From assembly GCA_965199585.1 (NCBI GenBank), contig CBDASI010000002.1:2356001-2420000 (forward strand): a stretch of 64,000 bases of DNA, in the 5' to 3' direction. The stretch's first letter is position 1; every line of letters begins with the position of its first letter. Source of the stretch: JAVVHH01 sp965199585. GTDB lineage: Bacteria; Pseudomonadota; Alphaproteobacteria; Acetobacterales; Acetobacteraceae. This document shows, in pieces, positions 34,919 through 44,400 of the stretch. The notes under the pieces were generated by a model, which was not told where the DNA came from, did no database searches, and worked only from the letters and a program-made list of their open reading frames with translations. Position numbers and translations under genes: made by a program.

Positions 34919-36408
34919 ACCAGCACCTTGAAGTTGGGCCGGTCCCGCATCGGCATCGTCCGTCGCAACGCGTCGAGATCCGGCACCGGCCGGGCGGTAC
35001 GGGCATCTTGGGCCAGGGCGCGCTCCAGGGCCGCCGCCGTCGCCAACACCAACGCGTCACCGCCGCGCGGCCCGACGATCTGCAGGCCGAACGGCATCCC
35101 GTTACGGTCGCGGCCGACCGGAAGCGACAGCGCGGGATGGCCGGCCAGCGTCGGGTAGTAGGCCAGCGACAACCAATGGAAGTAGGTTCGGGTCGGCTTG
35201 CCGTCGATCTCGGCCGGATAGAGTTCGGTCCAGTCGCGCGGGCTGGTCGTGATCGCGGGCGAGAGGATCAGGTCGTGCTCGCCGAAGAAACGCTGCCAGC
35301 GACGATACATCTCGGTCTGCAGCTTCATCGCGCGCGCGACGTCGACGGCGGAGTAGCCGAGGCCCTCCTGATAGTTGGCGTGGATGTTGGGGCCGAGGTC
35401 GTCCGGACGAGTGCGGAGGTGCTCGGCATGCTTGGACAGCACGCCGAGCGAACGCAGCACTTCGAACGCCTCGTCGCCGCCGGTGCAGTCCGGCGTGGTG
35501 TCCTCCGCACGGCCGAACAGGTTGCGGAACAGCGCGGTCTTCTCGCCGAATACCTCGGCGATGTGGCGCTCGGTCGGCGCCTGGCCGAAATCGGGCGTGA
35601 GCGCGACGCGAAGGGAGGCGAGGTCGAGCTCCGGTAACGGGTAGAACTCGGACGCGGTCCGCACCGTGCGGCCGCGGATGGTGGTGGCGAGCGGGTCGCG
35701 CTGGTCGTCGCTGACCATCGTGCCGAGCATCAGCGCGGCGTCGGCCACGGTGCGCGCCATCGGGCCGAGCACCGGCAGGCCGGACCAGCCATGGCCGCGC
35801 CGCTCGTCCGGCACCAGGCCGGGCGTGGGTCGGAAGCCGACGATGCCGTTGAACGCCGCCGGGTTGCGCAGCGAGCCGCCGGTGTCCGACCCGGTGGCGA
35901 GCGGCACCATGCCGCAGGCGAGCGCCACGCCGGACCCGCCCGACGAGCCCGCCGCATTCTTGGTGGGGTCGAACGGATTGCCGGTCGCGCCATAGACGCG
36001 GTTGCGGCTGTTCGCGCCGGCGCCGAACTCCGGCACGTTGGACTTGCCGATGATCAGCGCGCCGGCGGCCCGCACCGCGGCCACCGAGCGCTGATCGGCT
36101 GGGCGGACATCGTCGGCGTAGATCGGGCTCCCCTGGCTGTTGACCAGGCCCTCGGCATCCTCGAGGTCCTTGATGACGACCGGCAGGCCATGCAGCGGCG
36201 GCAGCTTGTCGCCGCGCATCACCGCCGCCTCCGCCGCGCTGGCCGCCCGGCGCGCGCGCTCGAAATCCCGCGCCGGGATCGCGTTGACGGCCGGGTCGAT
36301 CGCCTCGATGCGGGCGATGCAGCTGTCAAGCAGTTCGACCGGCGAGAGCCGCTTGCTGCCGATCAGGCGGCGCGCGTCGATGGCGGTGAGTTCGCAGGGT
36401 TCGCTCAT
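34915..36408 (-). CDS. Amidase-signature enzyme
   Basis: About 497 residues. The Ser-cisSer-Lys triad is visible: Lys in LPVVIKDLED, GSSGGSGVALACG, and Ser in GSDTGGSLRNPAAF. It hydrolyses amide bonds (family includes aryl-amidases, AtzF-like and GatA relatives). The ATG giving MSEPCELTAIDARRLIGS lies 2 bases after the ggt stop; the open frame upstream is a shadow of ggt. It is the middle gene of the ggt-amidase-phzF operon. Confidence 0.92.
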   Translation of the reverse strand: MSEPCELTAIDARRLIGSKRLSPVELLDSCIARIEAIDPAVNAIPARDFERARRAASAAEAAVMRGDKLPPLHGLPVVIKDLEDAEGLVNSQGSPIYADDVRPADQRSVAAVRAAGALIIGKSNVPEFGAGANSRNRVYGATGNPFDPTKNAAGSSGGSGVALACGMVPLATGSDTGGSLRNPAAFNGIVGFRPTPGLVPDERRGHGWSGLPVLGPMARTVADAALMLGTMVSDDQRDPLATTIRGRTVRTASEFYPLPELDLASLRVALTPDFGQAPTERHIAEVFGEKTALFRNLFGRAEDTTPDCTGGDEAFEVLRSLGVLSKHAEHLRTRPDDLGPNIHANYQEGLGYSAVDVARAMKLQTEMYRRWQRFFGEHDLILSPAITTSPRDWTELYPAEIDGKPTRTYFHWLSLAYYPTLAGHPALSLPVGRDRNGMPFGLQIVGPRGGDALVLATAAALERALAQDARTARPVPDLDALRRTMPMRDRPNFKVLV

Positions 36409-36410
36409 GC

Positions 36411-38033
36411 TCAATATCCTAGTGCCATGCCGTCTTTGCGCGGTTCCGAGCCGCCGACCAGGACGCCCCTGTCGTGATCGATCCAGATCGCCTGCCCGCC
36501 GCCATGCGGCTTGTCGACGGCGATGATGTCGTGGCCCATGGCCGCGAGTTGCCGCACCGACTCGGCAGCGATGCCGCGCTCGGCCTCGACTTTGCCGGCG
36601 AACGGAAAGATCCGTGGCAGGTCGAGCGATTGCTGGATGTCGAGGCCGTATTCCAGCAGGTTGGTGAGGAACCAGCTCTGGCCCATCGGCTGGAAATGGC
36701 CGCCCATCACGCCGTAAGGCATCACCGCGCGGCCGTTCTTGGTCAGCATGCCGGGCAGGATGGTGTGCATCGGGCGCTTGAACGGCGCGATGCAGTTGGG
36801 ATGCCCGCGCTGCAGCCGGAATCCGAAGCCGCGATTGTGCAGCATCACGCCGCTGTTGGGCGCCAGGATGCCGCTGCCGAAGCTCTGGAATAGCGAGTTG
36901 ATGAAGCTGCACGCATTGCCGTCGCGGTCGACGACGGTGAGGTAGACCGTGTCGCGATGAACCGGCACGGCGGCTTCGCCCGGCTGCGGCAGGGTCTGCA
37001 ACGCGCGCGCCGGGTCGATGAGGCCGGCCAGGTCGGCGAGGTAGGCGGGGTCGAGCAGGCGGTCGACCGGAACGTCGACCTGCAGCGGGTCCGCCACGAA
37101 GGCATCGCGGTCGCGGTAGACCAGGCGCGCGGCCTCGAGATGCCGGTGCAGCCGTTCGACGCCGAGCGGGCCGCCGTCCGACGTTGGGAAATGCTTCAGG
37201 ATGCCGAGCAGCATCAGCACCATCAGCCCGGTGCCGTTCGGGGGGCACTGCCAGACCTCGTAGCCGTTCCAGCCGGTGCGGATCGGCTCGACGAAATGCG
37301 CCTGGGTCCGGGCGGCGGCGAAATCCGCCTCAGTCTGCAATCCGCCATGGGCGCGCAGCGCGGCGACCATGTCGGCCGCGACCGGTCCTTCGTAGAACCC
37401 GCGCGCACCGTCCTTGGCGATGCGGCGCAGCGTCTCGGCCAGCGGCTTCTGCACGAACAGGTCGCCGACTCGGGGCGCCGCACCGTTCGGCAAGAACGCC
37501 TCGGCGCCGTTCAGCCGCAACTTGTACTCCACCTCCGCCCAGTCGCTCGCAACCCGGCTGTGCACCGGCCAGCCCTCCTCGGCGAACTTGATCGCCGGCT
37601 GCAGCAGCTCGTCGAGCCCTTTGCGCCCATGCGCCGCCAGCAGCGTCTCCCACGCCGAGACGGCGCCCGGGATGGTCACGGTATGCGGCGAGGTGTTCTC
37701 CAGCGCCGCGATGCCGCGCTCCTCGAACCAGCCGATCTCCGCAGCGGCGGCAGCCCGGCCGGACCCGTTCATCGCGATCACACGGTTCTCGCCAGCCGGG
37801 GCGTAGAGGCAGAAGCAATCGCCACCGATGCCGGTGGATTGCGGCTCGATGACGCCGAGCACGGCGACTGCCGCGATGGCCGCGTCCAGCGCGTTGCCCC
37901 CGGCGCGCAATGTGTCCAGAGCCGTCAGCGTTGCCGCCGGCATGCTGGTCGCGGCCATGCCGTGGGTCGCATAGACCGGGCTACGGCCGGGGAGATGGAA
38001 GTCGCGGGGAGCGCCGAGCGCCATGGAAGTCAT
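36411..38033 (-). CDS. Gamma-glutamyltransferase-family hydrolase
   Basis: About 540 residues. The N-terminal ATHGMAATSMPAATLTALDTLRAGGNALDAA and TGIGGDCFCLYA are the large-subunit signature. The autocleavage site is RDTVYLTVVDRDGNACSFINS, where the Thr of DTVY would become the new N-terminal nucleophile. No signal peptide is seen, so it probably works in the cytoplasm, more like acylase or GGT-like amidases than secreted Ggt. Start chosen at ATGACTTCC after GGGACTT; further upstream ATGs add no conserved residues. First gene of a three-gene operon. Confidence 0.88.
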   Translation of the reverse strand: MTSMALGAPRDFHLPGRSPVYATHGMAATSMPAATLTALDTLRAGGNALDAAIAAVAVLGVIEPQSTGIGGDCFCLYAPAGENRVIAMNGSGRAAAAAEIGWFEERGIAALENTSPHTVTIPGAVSAWETLLAAHGRKGLDELLQPAIKFAEEGWPVHSRVASDWAEVEYKLRLNGAEAFLPNGAAPRVGDLFVQKPLAETLRRIAKDGARGFYEGPVAADMVAALRAHGGLQTEADFAAARTQAHFVEPIRTGWNGYEVWQCPPNGTGLMVLMLLGILKHFPTSDGGPLGVERLHRHLEAARLVYRDRDAFVADPLQVDVPVDRLLDPAYLADLAGLIDPARALQTLPQPGEAAVPVHRDTVYLTVVDRDGNACSFINSLFQSFGSGILAPNSGVMLHNRGFGFRLQRGHPNCIAPFKRPMHTILPGMLTKNGRAVMPYGVMGGHFQPMGQSWFLTNLLEYGLDIQQSLDLPRIFPFAGKVEAERGIAAESVRQLAAMGHDIIAVDKPHGGGQAIWIDHDRGVLVGGSEPRKDGMALGY

Positions 38034-38104
38034 CCTCGAAGTCCCGCAAACGCTGGCATGGTGCTTCCGGCTTGGCAACGCGTGCCGGCATGGTAGACGC
38101 GACC

Positions 38105-38467
38105 ATGACCAGCGCCTCGCCAGACCCCACCACGATTGCCACCTTTGACGATTTCGAGCGGGTCGACATCCGCGTCGGCATCGTTCGGGATGCCCAGCCC
38201 TACCCGGAGGCGCGCAAGCCCGCGATCAAGCTCTGGATCGATTTCGGCGGCGACCTCGGTGTCAAGCGTTCCTCGGCGCAGTTGACCGTGCATTACACGC
38301 CCGAGGCGCTGATCGGGCGGCAGGTCTGCGCCGTGGTGAACTTCAAGCCGCGGCAGATCGGCACGTTCATGAGCGAGGTGCTGACGCTCGGCATGCCGGA
38401 TGCTTCGGGGGCCGTCGTGCTGATCCGGCCGGATCATGAAGTTCCGGTCGGAGGGCGGCTGTTTTGA
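38105..38467 (+). CDS. csaA: tRNA-binding/export chaperone CsaA
   Basis: 120 residues with the EMAP-II/OB-fold tRNA-binding domain: FERVDIRVGIVRDAQPYPEA, VKRSSAQLTVHYTPE, VCAVVNFKPRQIGTFMSEVL and VVLIRPDHEVPVG, the CsaA signature. An in-frame ATG 15 bases upstream (MVDATM) is also possible. The stop overlaps the gpt TTG start (TTGA). In Bacillus CsaA assists secretion; the proteobacterial role is less clear. Confidence 0.92.
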   Translation: MTSASPDPTTIATFDDFERVDIRVGIVRDAQPYPEARKPAIKLWIDFGGDLGVKRSSAQLTVHYTPEALIGRQVCAVVNFKPRQIGTFMSEVLTLGMPDASGAVVLIRPDHEVPVGGRLF

Positions 38468-38934
38468 GCGGCCGGGCTTACGCGACGGTCACGTGGGACC
38501 AGCTCCACCGTGATGCGCGGACGCTGGCAGCGTCGCTGATGCCGCTCGGCCCGTTCCGGGGCATCGTCGCCGTCACGCGAGGCGGCTTGATCCCGGCTGC
38601 CATCATCGCTCGTGAGTTGGAATGCCGGTTGGTCGAGACGATCTCGGTGGTCAGCTACGACGACGAGACGCAAGGCGAGCCGCGCATCGTCAAGCCGGCT
38701 TCGGCCGCAGGCGACGGCGAAGGTTTTCTGATCGTCGACGACCTCGTGGATAGCGGCGTCACCGCGCGCCTGGTGCGCGAGCTGCTGCCGCGCGCCTACT
38801 TCGCCTGCCTCTACGCCAAGCCGGCCGGCAAGCCCGTGACGGACAGCTTCGTCGTCGAAGTGCCGCAGGAAACCTGGATTTTGTTCCCGTGGGACACGGC
38901 ACCGCTCTTCGTTCCACCGCTCGCGAAGCAATAG
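38464..38934 (+). CDS. gpt: Xanthine-guanine phosphoribosyltransferase
   Basis: 156 residues, the length of Gpt. The PRPP-binding loop is FLIVDDLVDSGVTAR; GIVAVTRGGLIPAAIIAREL and YAKPAGKPVTDSF, with the WILFPWD nucleobase-site Trp, match XGPRT. It salvages xanthine and guanine to XMP and GMP. The TTG start overlaps the csaA stop, so the pair is co-translated. It adds to the purine theme of the window. Confidence 0.93.
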   Translation: MSGRAYATVTWDQLHRDARTLAASLMPLGPFRGIVAVTRGGLIPAAIIARELECRLVETISVVSYDDETQGEPRIVKPASAAGDGEGFLIVDDLVDSGVTARLVRELLPRAYFACLYAKPAGKPVTDSFVVEVPQETWILFPWDTAPLFVPPLAKQ

Positions 38935-38978
38935 GGGTTGCGACCTGCGCCACCGTGGGCTACTACCCGCCGCCTGCG

Positions 38979-39055
38979 GCGCCCGTAGCTCAATTGGATA
39001 GAGCACCAGACTACGAATCTGGGGGTTGGAAGTTCGAGTCTTTCCGGGCGCGCCA
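38979..39055 (+). tRNA. tRNA-Arg (anticodon ACG)
   Basis: A 77-nt cloverleaf. The acceptor arm GCGCCCG pairs with CGGGCGC, D arm GCTC..GAGC, anticodon stem CCAGA/TCTGG around CTACGAA giving ACG, T arm with GTTCGAGTC, then discriminator G and encoded CCA. Its 3' 48 bases are repeated at 59636-59683, marking it as the attachment site of element 2. The gene stays intact after insertion. Confidence 0.97.
39008..39055 (+). other. attL of element 2
   Basis: AGACTACGAATCTGGG...GGCGCGCCA within tRNA-Arg, 48 bp identical to 59636-59683. The match breaks at 39007 (C versus A) and after the CCA. Confidence 0.92.
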
Positions 39056-39409
39056 TGTTTCCAATGACTTAGTTGGTCTCGTTGCGCGCTGCGATGGATT
39101 TTTGCTTTTGCGGACTCATGGCGGACTCAACCGATATAGTAAGTCAGCGTGTTAGGTATGCGGCGACGGTAGCTGCCCAAAGCTGCCAGTGAATTATAGA
39201 AATTTTTATCAGATCATCCTGGATCTCATGGCGCAGGCACTCGACGAAGTTTTTGCGCTGCCCTGCAGGTCGGTCGGTCGATAGTTGCAACTCGGAACCT
39301 GTCCACTGCGTAGGATTGCGCACGCTTCGTTCCTCTTTCGCGCCCTTAAGCGTCCGGGCAAAGTCGGCGCACGCGCTCGCATCACGGCTGAGCCGTGGGA
39401 GAATAACGA
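39056..39409. other. Left end of element 2, non-coding, with candidate integrase arm sites
   Basis: No supported gene. GCGGACTCA occurs twice in tandem (39110-39118 and 39121-39129), matching two copies near the integrase start at the other end (59489 and 59500). These are candidates for arm-type binding sites. The 3' end carries GGGAG before the ATG at 39410. Confidence 0.55.
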
Positions 39410-40504
39410 ATGGCGGTGAGTGCCTACGAACGTCAGGCAATGCTTCTGCGCCTTGAGGTAAAAAGCCCTGAAGGTGCACCTCTATGGACTCCTTCAGCTT
39501 TCTTCAGCGCAATCCAGAAGCTCTACAACGAACAGGGTGGTAGCCTCGAAGTCTCGGAAGGCATGGCTCTGGAAACAGAGGAAGACGAAGCGGAAGACGC
39601 GGACGGGGAGGTTGTGGTCGGGCCCGTTCTGAATTCGATGGATGATCCAGCAGAGACGGCCGCCGCCATGAAAGCTCCGCCGGGTGTAGCGGTCAGCAAA
39701 GATGGTCTTATGCGGATCGTTGCCATGCGCACAGGCAGTGATGGTACGGTGACCATCCTGCTAGCCCACGGGGATCGGCGCGCCAGCGATCCCGCTCACA
39801 TGCATCTCGAGACTGGAGAGATCACCACTACAGCCAAGGGCGACAAGCACGGTCTGGCTCATGGTGCACATTTAGTAATTGAGACGGGCACTGGAGACGC
39901 GAAGCCCGTTTCTGCGCGCGCCTTGCTTGAGCGCTCGCCGAACCTCGGCAGAAGCTCAATTGTAGTATTTTTAAATTCGCTCATGAGGCGCATCAGCCGC
40001 CACAACAAACTACAATATCTGGATCCGACCGAGGGTAAGCTTTACCGCTACAATCCGAAGCTGAGCGCTACGCAACCTCTATCTGCCAGCATGGAAAAAG
40101 ACATAAAGGCTGGACGAATCGGGGGACTTACTCTCACTCAGCGTAAGCCAAAAGAAACCGGGTTGGATGTAGAAGGTGTCATGCCGCAGGTTCAAACATT
40201 GCGGTGCACCGTCGATCCCGCCTATCCGCGCACGAACAACCTAAAGCTAATTGAGAAAATCCGGGAGTTCGGAGTCGCAAAAGGTTATAACGATCTTGAG
40301 GTCAGTCTCCGTGGCTCGAAGGGGCACAAGGCGATGTCGCCCAGGTTCGCTATGGATTACGCTGACGCCCAGGATGTCATCTATGCACGGATGGAGCCCA
40401 TCCAGGGGTTCAAAGATCGACTCGTGCAGTGCCCCGAGGAGATTGTCGAGCCGATAGTGGTCAAGATGCAGGCAATGCTGAATCGGCCGGACCTGTGGAA
40501 ATGA
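39410..40504 (+). CDS. Hypothetical soluble protein of an edge-located two-gene unit
   Basis: 364 residues, no signal or membrane span. An acidic patch (LETEEDEAEDADGE) at ~60 splits an N-terminal part from a mixed body with LMRIVAMRTGSDGTVTILLA and a C-terminal basic domain (LKLIEKIREFGVAKGYNDLE, GSKGHKAMSPRFAMDYADAQ). GGGAG precedes the ATG. The stop overlaps the next gene (ATGA), so the two should be co-translated. Base composition is lower in GC than the phage genes. I recognise no family; position between att and structural genes, and its membrane partner, suggest phage-exclusion cargo. Confidence 0.7.
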   Translation: MAVSAYERQAMLLRLEVKSPEGAPLWTPSAFFSAIQKLYNEQGGSLEVSEGMALETEEDEAEDADGEVVVGPVLNSMDDPAETAAAMKAPPGVAVSKDGLMRIVAMRTGSDGTVTILLAHGDRRASDPAHMHLETGEITTTAKGDKHGLAHGAHLVIETGTGDAKPVSARALLERSPNLGRSSIVVFLNSLMRRISRHNKLQYLDPTEGKLYRYNPKLSATQPLSASMEKDIKAGRIGGLTLTQRKPKETGLDVEGVMPQVQTLRCTVDPAYPRTNNLKLIEKIREFGVAKGYNDLEVSLRGSKGHKAMSPRFAMDYADAQDVIYARMEPIQGFKDRLVQCPEEIVEPIVVKMQAMLNRPDLWK

Positions 40505-41163
40505 TCTTGGGATATTTTCGCTCGGACACACCAGCCTGGCGTCAGATGGTAGCGCCGCTCCGCTACCTGTCTATCAAGCAACCCACCAAGCCGGCATTTG
40601 ACCTTTGGTGGCCCCTCGTACTCACGGCGATAACCGTTGCCGTTTTCATCATGCTGCCTGTTCGTCCAGCCATCCTAGGTGACAAAGGCTTTCTTCGGGG
40701 TCTTCAGAACCTGATTGGCCTTCTCGCGGCGTTCTTTGTAGCAGCCCTGGCAGCGGTCGCGACTGTAGAGCGCAAGGTTCTTGATGCACAGATGTATGGT
40801 GCCGCACCGCTGTTAAATGGTAAGTCGCTAACTCGTCGTCAATTTATCTGCATGCTTTTTGGCTACCTGTCAGTCACTTCTTTTGCCCTTTTCTTTGGCG
40901 CTATCCTGGCAGATGTGGTCGCACCGAGTCTTCATGCATCTATATCACAATCAACTTTTCAAATTATTCGCCTAATTTCAGGCTCTATCTATGCTCTAGC
41001 CTTTTGGAACATGCTTTGCACCACAATGCTCGGCATCTGGTTCCTTGTTGAGCGCTTACCGATGGTTCCATCGCCTGAGGTAGATCCGGACTTTATCTCC
41101 GGATTGCACATGCCGGCTCCGAGTTGGAAACCCGTTGGCAAAACCGTAGAGACGGATACCTAG
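40501..41163 (+). CDS. Four-span membrane protein, partner of the upstream gene
   Basis: 220 residues with four clear helices: WWPLVLTAITVAVFIMLPV, LIGLLAAFFVAALAAVATV, FICMLFGYLSVTSFALFFGA and ALAFWNMLCTTMLGIWFLV. The helices pair as two hairpins around a short soluble loop (VERKVLDAQMYGAAPLLNGK). The start at the ATGA overlap is preferred to an in-frame ATG at 40429 inside the previous gene. A soluble sensor followed by a small 4-TM protein recalls RexA/RexB and similar abortive systems, but sequence identity to them is not claimed. Confidence 0.75.
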   Translation: MILGYFRSDTPAWRQMVAPLRYLSIKQPTKPAFDLWWPLVLTAITVAVFIMLPVRPAILGDKGFLRGLQNLIGLLAAFFVAALAAVATVERKVLDAQMYGAAPLLNGKSLTRRQFICMLFGYLSVTSFALFFGAILADVVAPSLHASISQSTFQIIRLISGSIYALAFWNMLCTTMLGIWFLVERLPMVPSPEVDPDFISGLHMPAPSWKPVGKTVETDT

Positions 41164-41190
41164 AAGTTGAGATCACTCAAAGGGAGCATT

Positions 41191-41490
41191 TCACACAGCT
41201 GGAAGCGATAACTGAGCCGGCCTTGCTCTATGCAACACCGCCCACGCAACCGCCTCCTCCAGCTCCACCGGCAACAGCACGGCCGGCACCATGTCGCCGT
41301 CAGTGTGCCGGTAGCAGGGCGGCTCGACATAGCTGAGGCCGTCCGCCCGGCGCAGGATCCGCACGCCCTGCAGCACGATCGCCACGCCGTCGAGGATCAC
41401 TTCGACCTGCGCTAAGCCCATCAGCCGGCGCCGGCCTGGCAGCATGGTGACCTCGAGCACCTCAACGGAAACGATGCTCGTGTCGGTCAC
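41191..41490 (-). CDS. Hypothetical phage protein downstream of tape measure
   Basis: 99 residues from GTG, 3 bases after the tape-measure stop. Strand-rich (VEVLEVTMLPGRRRLMGLAQ, EVILDGVAIVLQGVRILRRA) with a C-terminal helix. It could be a small tail-completion or decoration protein by position, but no family is recognised. It is the last gene of the long leftward operon. Confidence 0.6.
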   Translation of the reverse strand: MTDTSIVSVEVLEVTMLPGRRRLMGLAQVEVILDGVAIVLQGVRILRRADGLSYVEPPCYRHTDGDMVPAVLLPVELEEAVAWAVLHRARPAQLSLPAV

Positions 41491-41493
41491 AGG

Positions 41494-44400
41494 CTAGCTG
41501 GCCATCTGCCGTGTCAGCCCCTGCACCTCGCGACGCAACGCCGTGATCTCGTTCTGCAGGCTGGTAGCGTTGCCCTGCAGGGTTTGCACGAGCTGGTCGG
41601 TCTGGCTCTGCGTGTTCTGGGTGATGAAGCTCTGTGTGAGGCTATCGGTGGCCGTGCTGATGCCCTGGATCGCGTCGATCACGCTGTTGTAGTCGTTCGC
41701 GTAACCAATCCCGGTGTCAAACATCGCTCGGCTGGTCGTCAGTAGCGCATCTGCGTAGGTCGTGAGCTGCGAGGCGCTGGTCGCGTCACCGGCCTGTGCG
41801 GCGCCCGCAACTGCCTGGAACTGGCTCTTGGCCAGGTCATACTGGGCCGTTGGCGACAAGGCACTCTGCGAACCCGTCTGCAGCTTCAGCGCGTAATCCT
41901 TGATCGACCCGAACAGCGACGTGACGCTGCCCTGCGCCGTCTTCAGCGCAGCGTTCGACGTGGTCGCGTAATCGCTCTCGATCTGCAGCCGCTCGGTGTA
42001 ATGCGCCTTGTAGAGCGCGATCATCTGGTTCTGGAAATCTTCGCCGGTCGCAGAATACTCGCCGTAGTAGGCCCGCCAGGACGCGATGAACGTGTCGGTC
42101 TCGACCTGCGCCTTGGTGTCGTAGGCCGACAGCTGCTGCGCCAGGCTGTCCATGCCCGCCCGCTTAGCGAAGTCTGCCTCGGACGCTGCCAGCGAGGCCA
42201 CGGCCTGCTCCTGCTGAAGCTGCATCTGCTGCCGCGTCGCCTCGGCCTCGAGGTTCTGCGTGCTGATCAGCTGCTGCAGCGCGCTCTTGTAGGCGTCGCT
42301 GGCGGTGACGCTGTCGCCCCAGGCCTGACGCCAGCTGTCGTCGAACGCCGCGCGCTCGTTCGCCTGCGTGTACATCAGGTTGTTGTTCGCGGCCGCGCCA
42401 GATCCGGACGTCCCGAGAGCCAGGTTCGCGAATCGGCCGGCAACGGCGGCAGCGGCGGTATTCAGCGCCCGGGTCGTCGGCTCCATGAAGATCGCCAGCG
42501 CCCGGTTCATGGCGTCGTTCAGCACGCCATCGTTGTTCAGCCCGTAGGCCTTGGACTGCTGCTCGGCCCCGTCATACTGCCGGCGGATGGCATTGTATTG
42601 GTCCTGGATCGTCGACTGCGTGACCTTGATCGGCGTCAGGAGCGACGGCAGGCTGCCGGTGAGGAAGTCGGACACCTTCTGCATCTCGGCATCCAGCGCC
42701 GCCGTGTCGGCATAGGACTGCTTCGGCAGGTCGGCGTTCAGCGCCGTGCGGAGATCCGACAGGAAGGTGACGCTGAGGCCGCTGGCGTCCTGAACGGTGG
42801 TGGTCGTCTTGGCGTTGGCACCGGACACTGACGCGACCGCGATGTTGGTGACGTCCCTGCCGACCGAGGCCAGCTGGATCCCGAGCGTCGAGGCGGCGTC
42901 GGCGAACCCGGCGATCTTGCCCAGCTCGTCCGCCAGCGCCTGCGGGGTGTCGAACTTCATCCCGTCCAGCGCGCCCTTGGCGATGCTGAAGTTGGACCGA
43001 TCGTCCGGCGTGGCGTTGGTGAAGTCGAGCCGGTTGAAGGTGGTGCTGGGGTCCAGCGTCTGCGCCAGGCCGGTGATGCCCTGACCGATCCGGCCGATGT
43101 TGCCGTCGGCAGTGGCAATCTTTACGCCGACGCTGTCGAGGTAGTTGTTGATGTTGTCGACGTATTTCTGTGTGCCCGCGACGAGGCCCTGAACGTCCGC
43201 GAGTTGGCCGTCGGACTTGCCGGTGGCGAGCCGGCCGCCGGCGACGTTAAGCTCGACGTCTTCGAAGGGGTGCTTGGGATGGTTCGGGAGAAAGGCGTCG
43301 ATGAGGCCGCCGATGGTAGCGCCGACCGCCGCGCCTACCGCCGTCCCGATGCCAGGGATAATCGAGCCGATCGCCGCACCGGTCGCCGCGCCGCCGGCGA
43401 CAAGGCCCGCGCCACGGTAGTTCCCGGTGGCGAGGTCGCTGATGATCGTGATCGCCGTGCCAATGTAGGGCAGCGCGTCGGCGACCTTGCCGGCGGCTTG
43501 CGAGATGACGCCCGCGGTCGCGTTGGATGCTCCGGCCGCGTTTGCTGCAGCGGCCGCGCCGACCTCGCTTGCGGTCGCCACGCCTGAGGCGCCCTGACCA
43601 AGGTTTGCCACGGCGAAGCCTACTGGCGCCGTCGCAGCACCCGCAACACCAGCTTCACCGGCCAGCGCGATGTTCGTCGCAGCCGCGGTATTCCCCAACG
43701 CGCTCGTGACGCCGCCAACGATGTAGGAACCGAGACTCGTCAGGTTTGTAATCGAGCCGCCCGTGAGCCGGCCAAGGATGCTTTCCGCGCCGGCGGCCGC
43801 TACGGACCCAACCGCGCTGGCCTGCGACGTCTGCGAGACGGCTGCCGTGGCGCCGAGAGCCCCAACCGCCGACACGGCACCGGTGCTGGGCGCGCTGCTG
43901 CCTATGCTGGTGGATGAGGTGTTGCCGAGCAGGCCCCCGATGATCCCGCCAACGCTAAGCAAGTTCGGAGACGTGCTCCCCAGCAGCAGGTCCTTCAGCG
44001 GGTTGATCAACGCCAGCTTGATGAACTCGGCCTCAACCGCCTTGACCACCGAGGCGGCGACATCCTTGAACTTGACCGCGCTCTGCTCGCCCGTGGCGAA
44101 CGCTGAGACGATGCTGTCCGAGATCGTCGAGAACGTGTTGTCGAAGAAGCCGGTCAGCTCGTTGAGTGAAGCTTCCTGCCCCTTTAGGGCCGCGCTGGCC
44201 GCGCTGATCTTGTCTACGCTGGCGAGGTATGCCTGACCCTGCGCGCTGGTCAGGTCGATGTTCTTGCTGAGCAGGAACTGCTCGGCCTGCAGGTGAGCCA
44301 GGTAGGCTGTTCTGGCGTTGTCGTTCATGCCGAGCGATTTCGTCTCGGCGTCGATATACGTGAGCTGGTCGGAGTTCTGGCGCGTGGCTTGCGCGACGGC

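Noticed and set aside
33641..35158. 505-codon plus-strand frame
   Set aside because: Overlaps the ThDP, RAM and PhzF genes in the wrong frame; low-complexity Arg/Ala-rich product.
39410..41163. Kiwa (KwaA/KwaB) or RexAB by name
   Set aside because: Topology is similar, but gene order and length differ from Kiwa and I see no sequence motif of either system. Only the analogy is kept.
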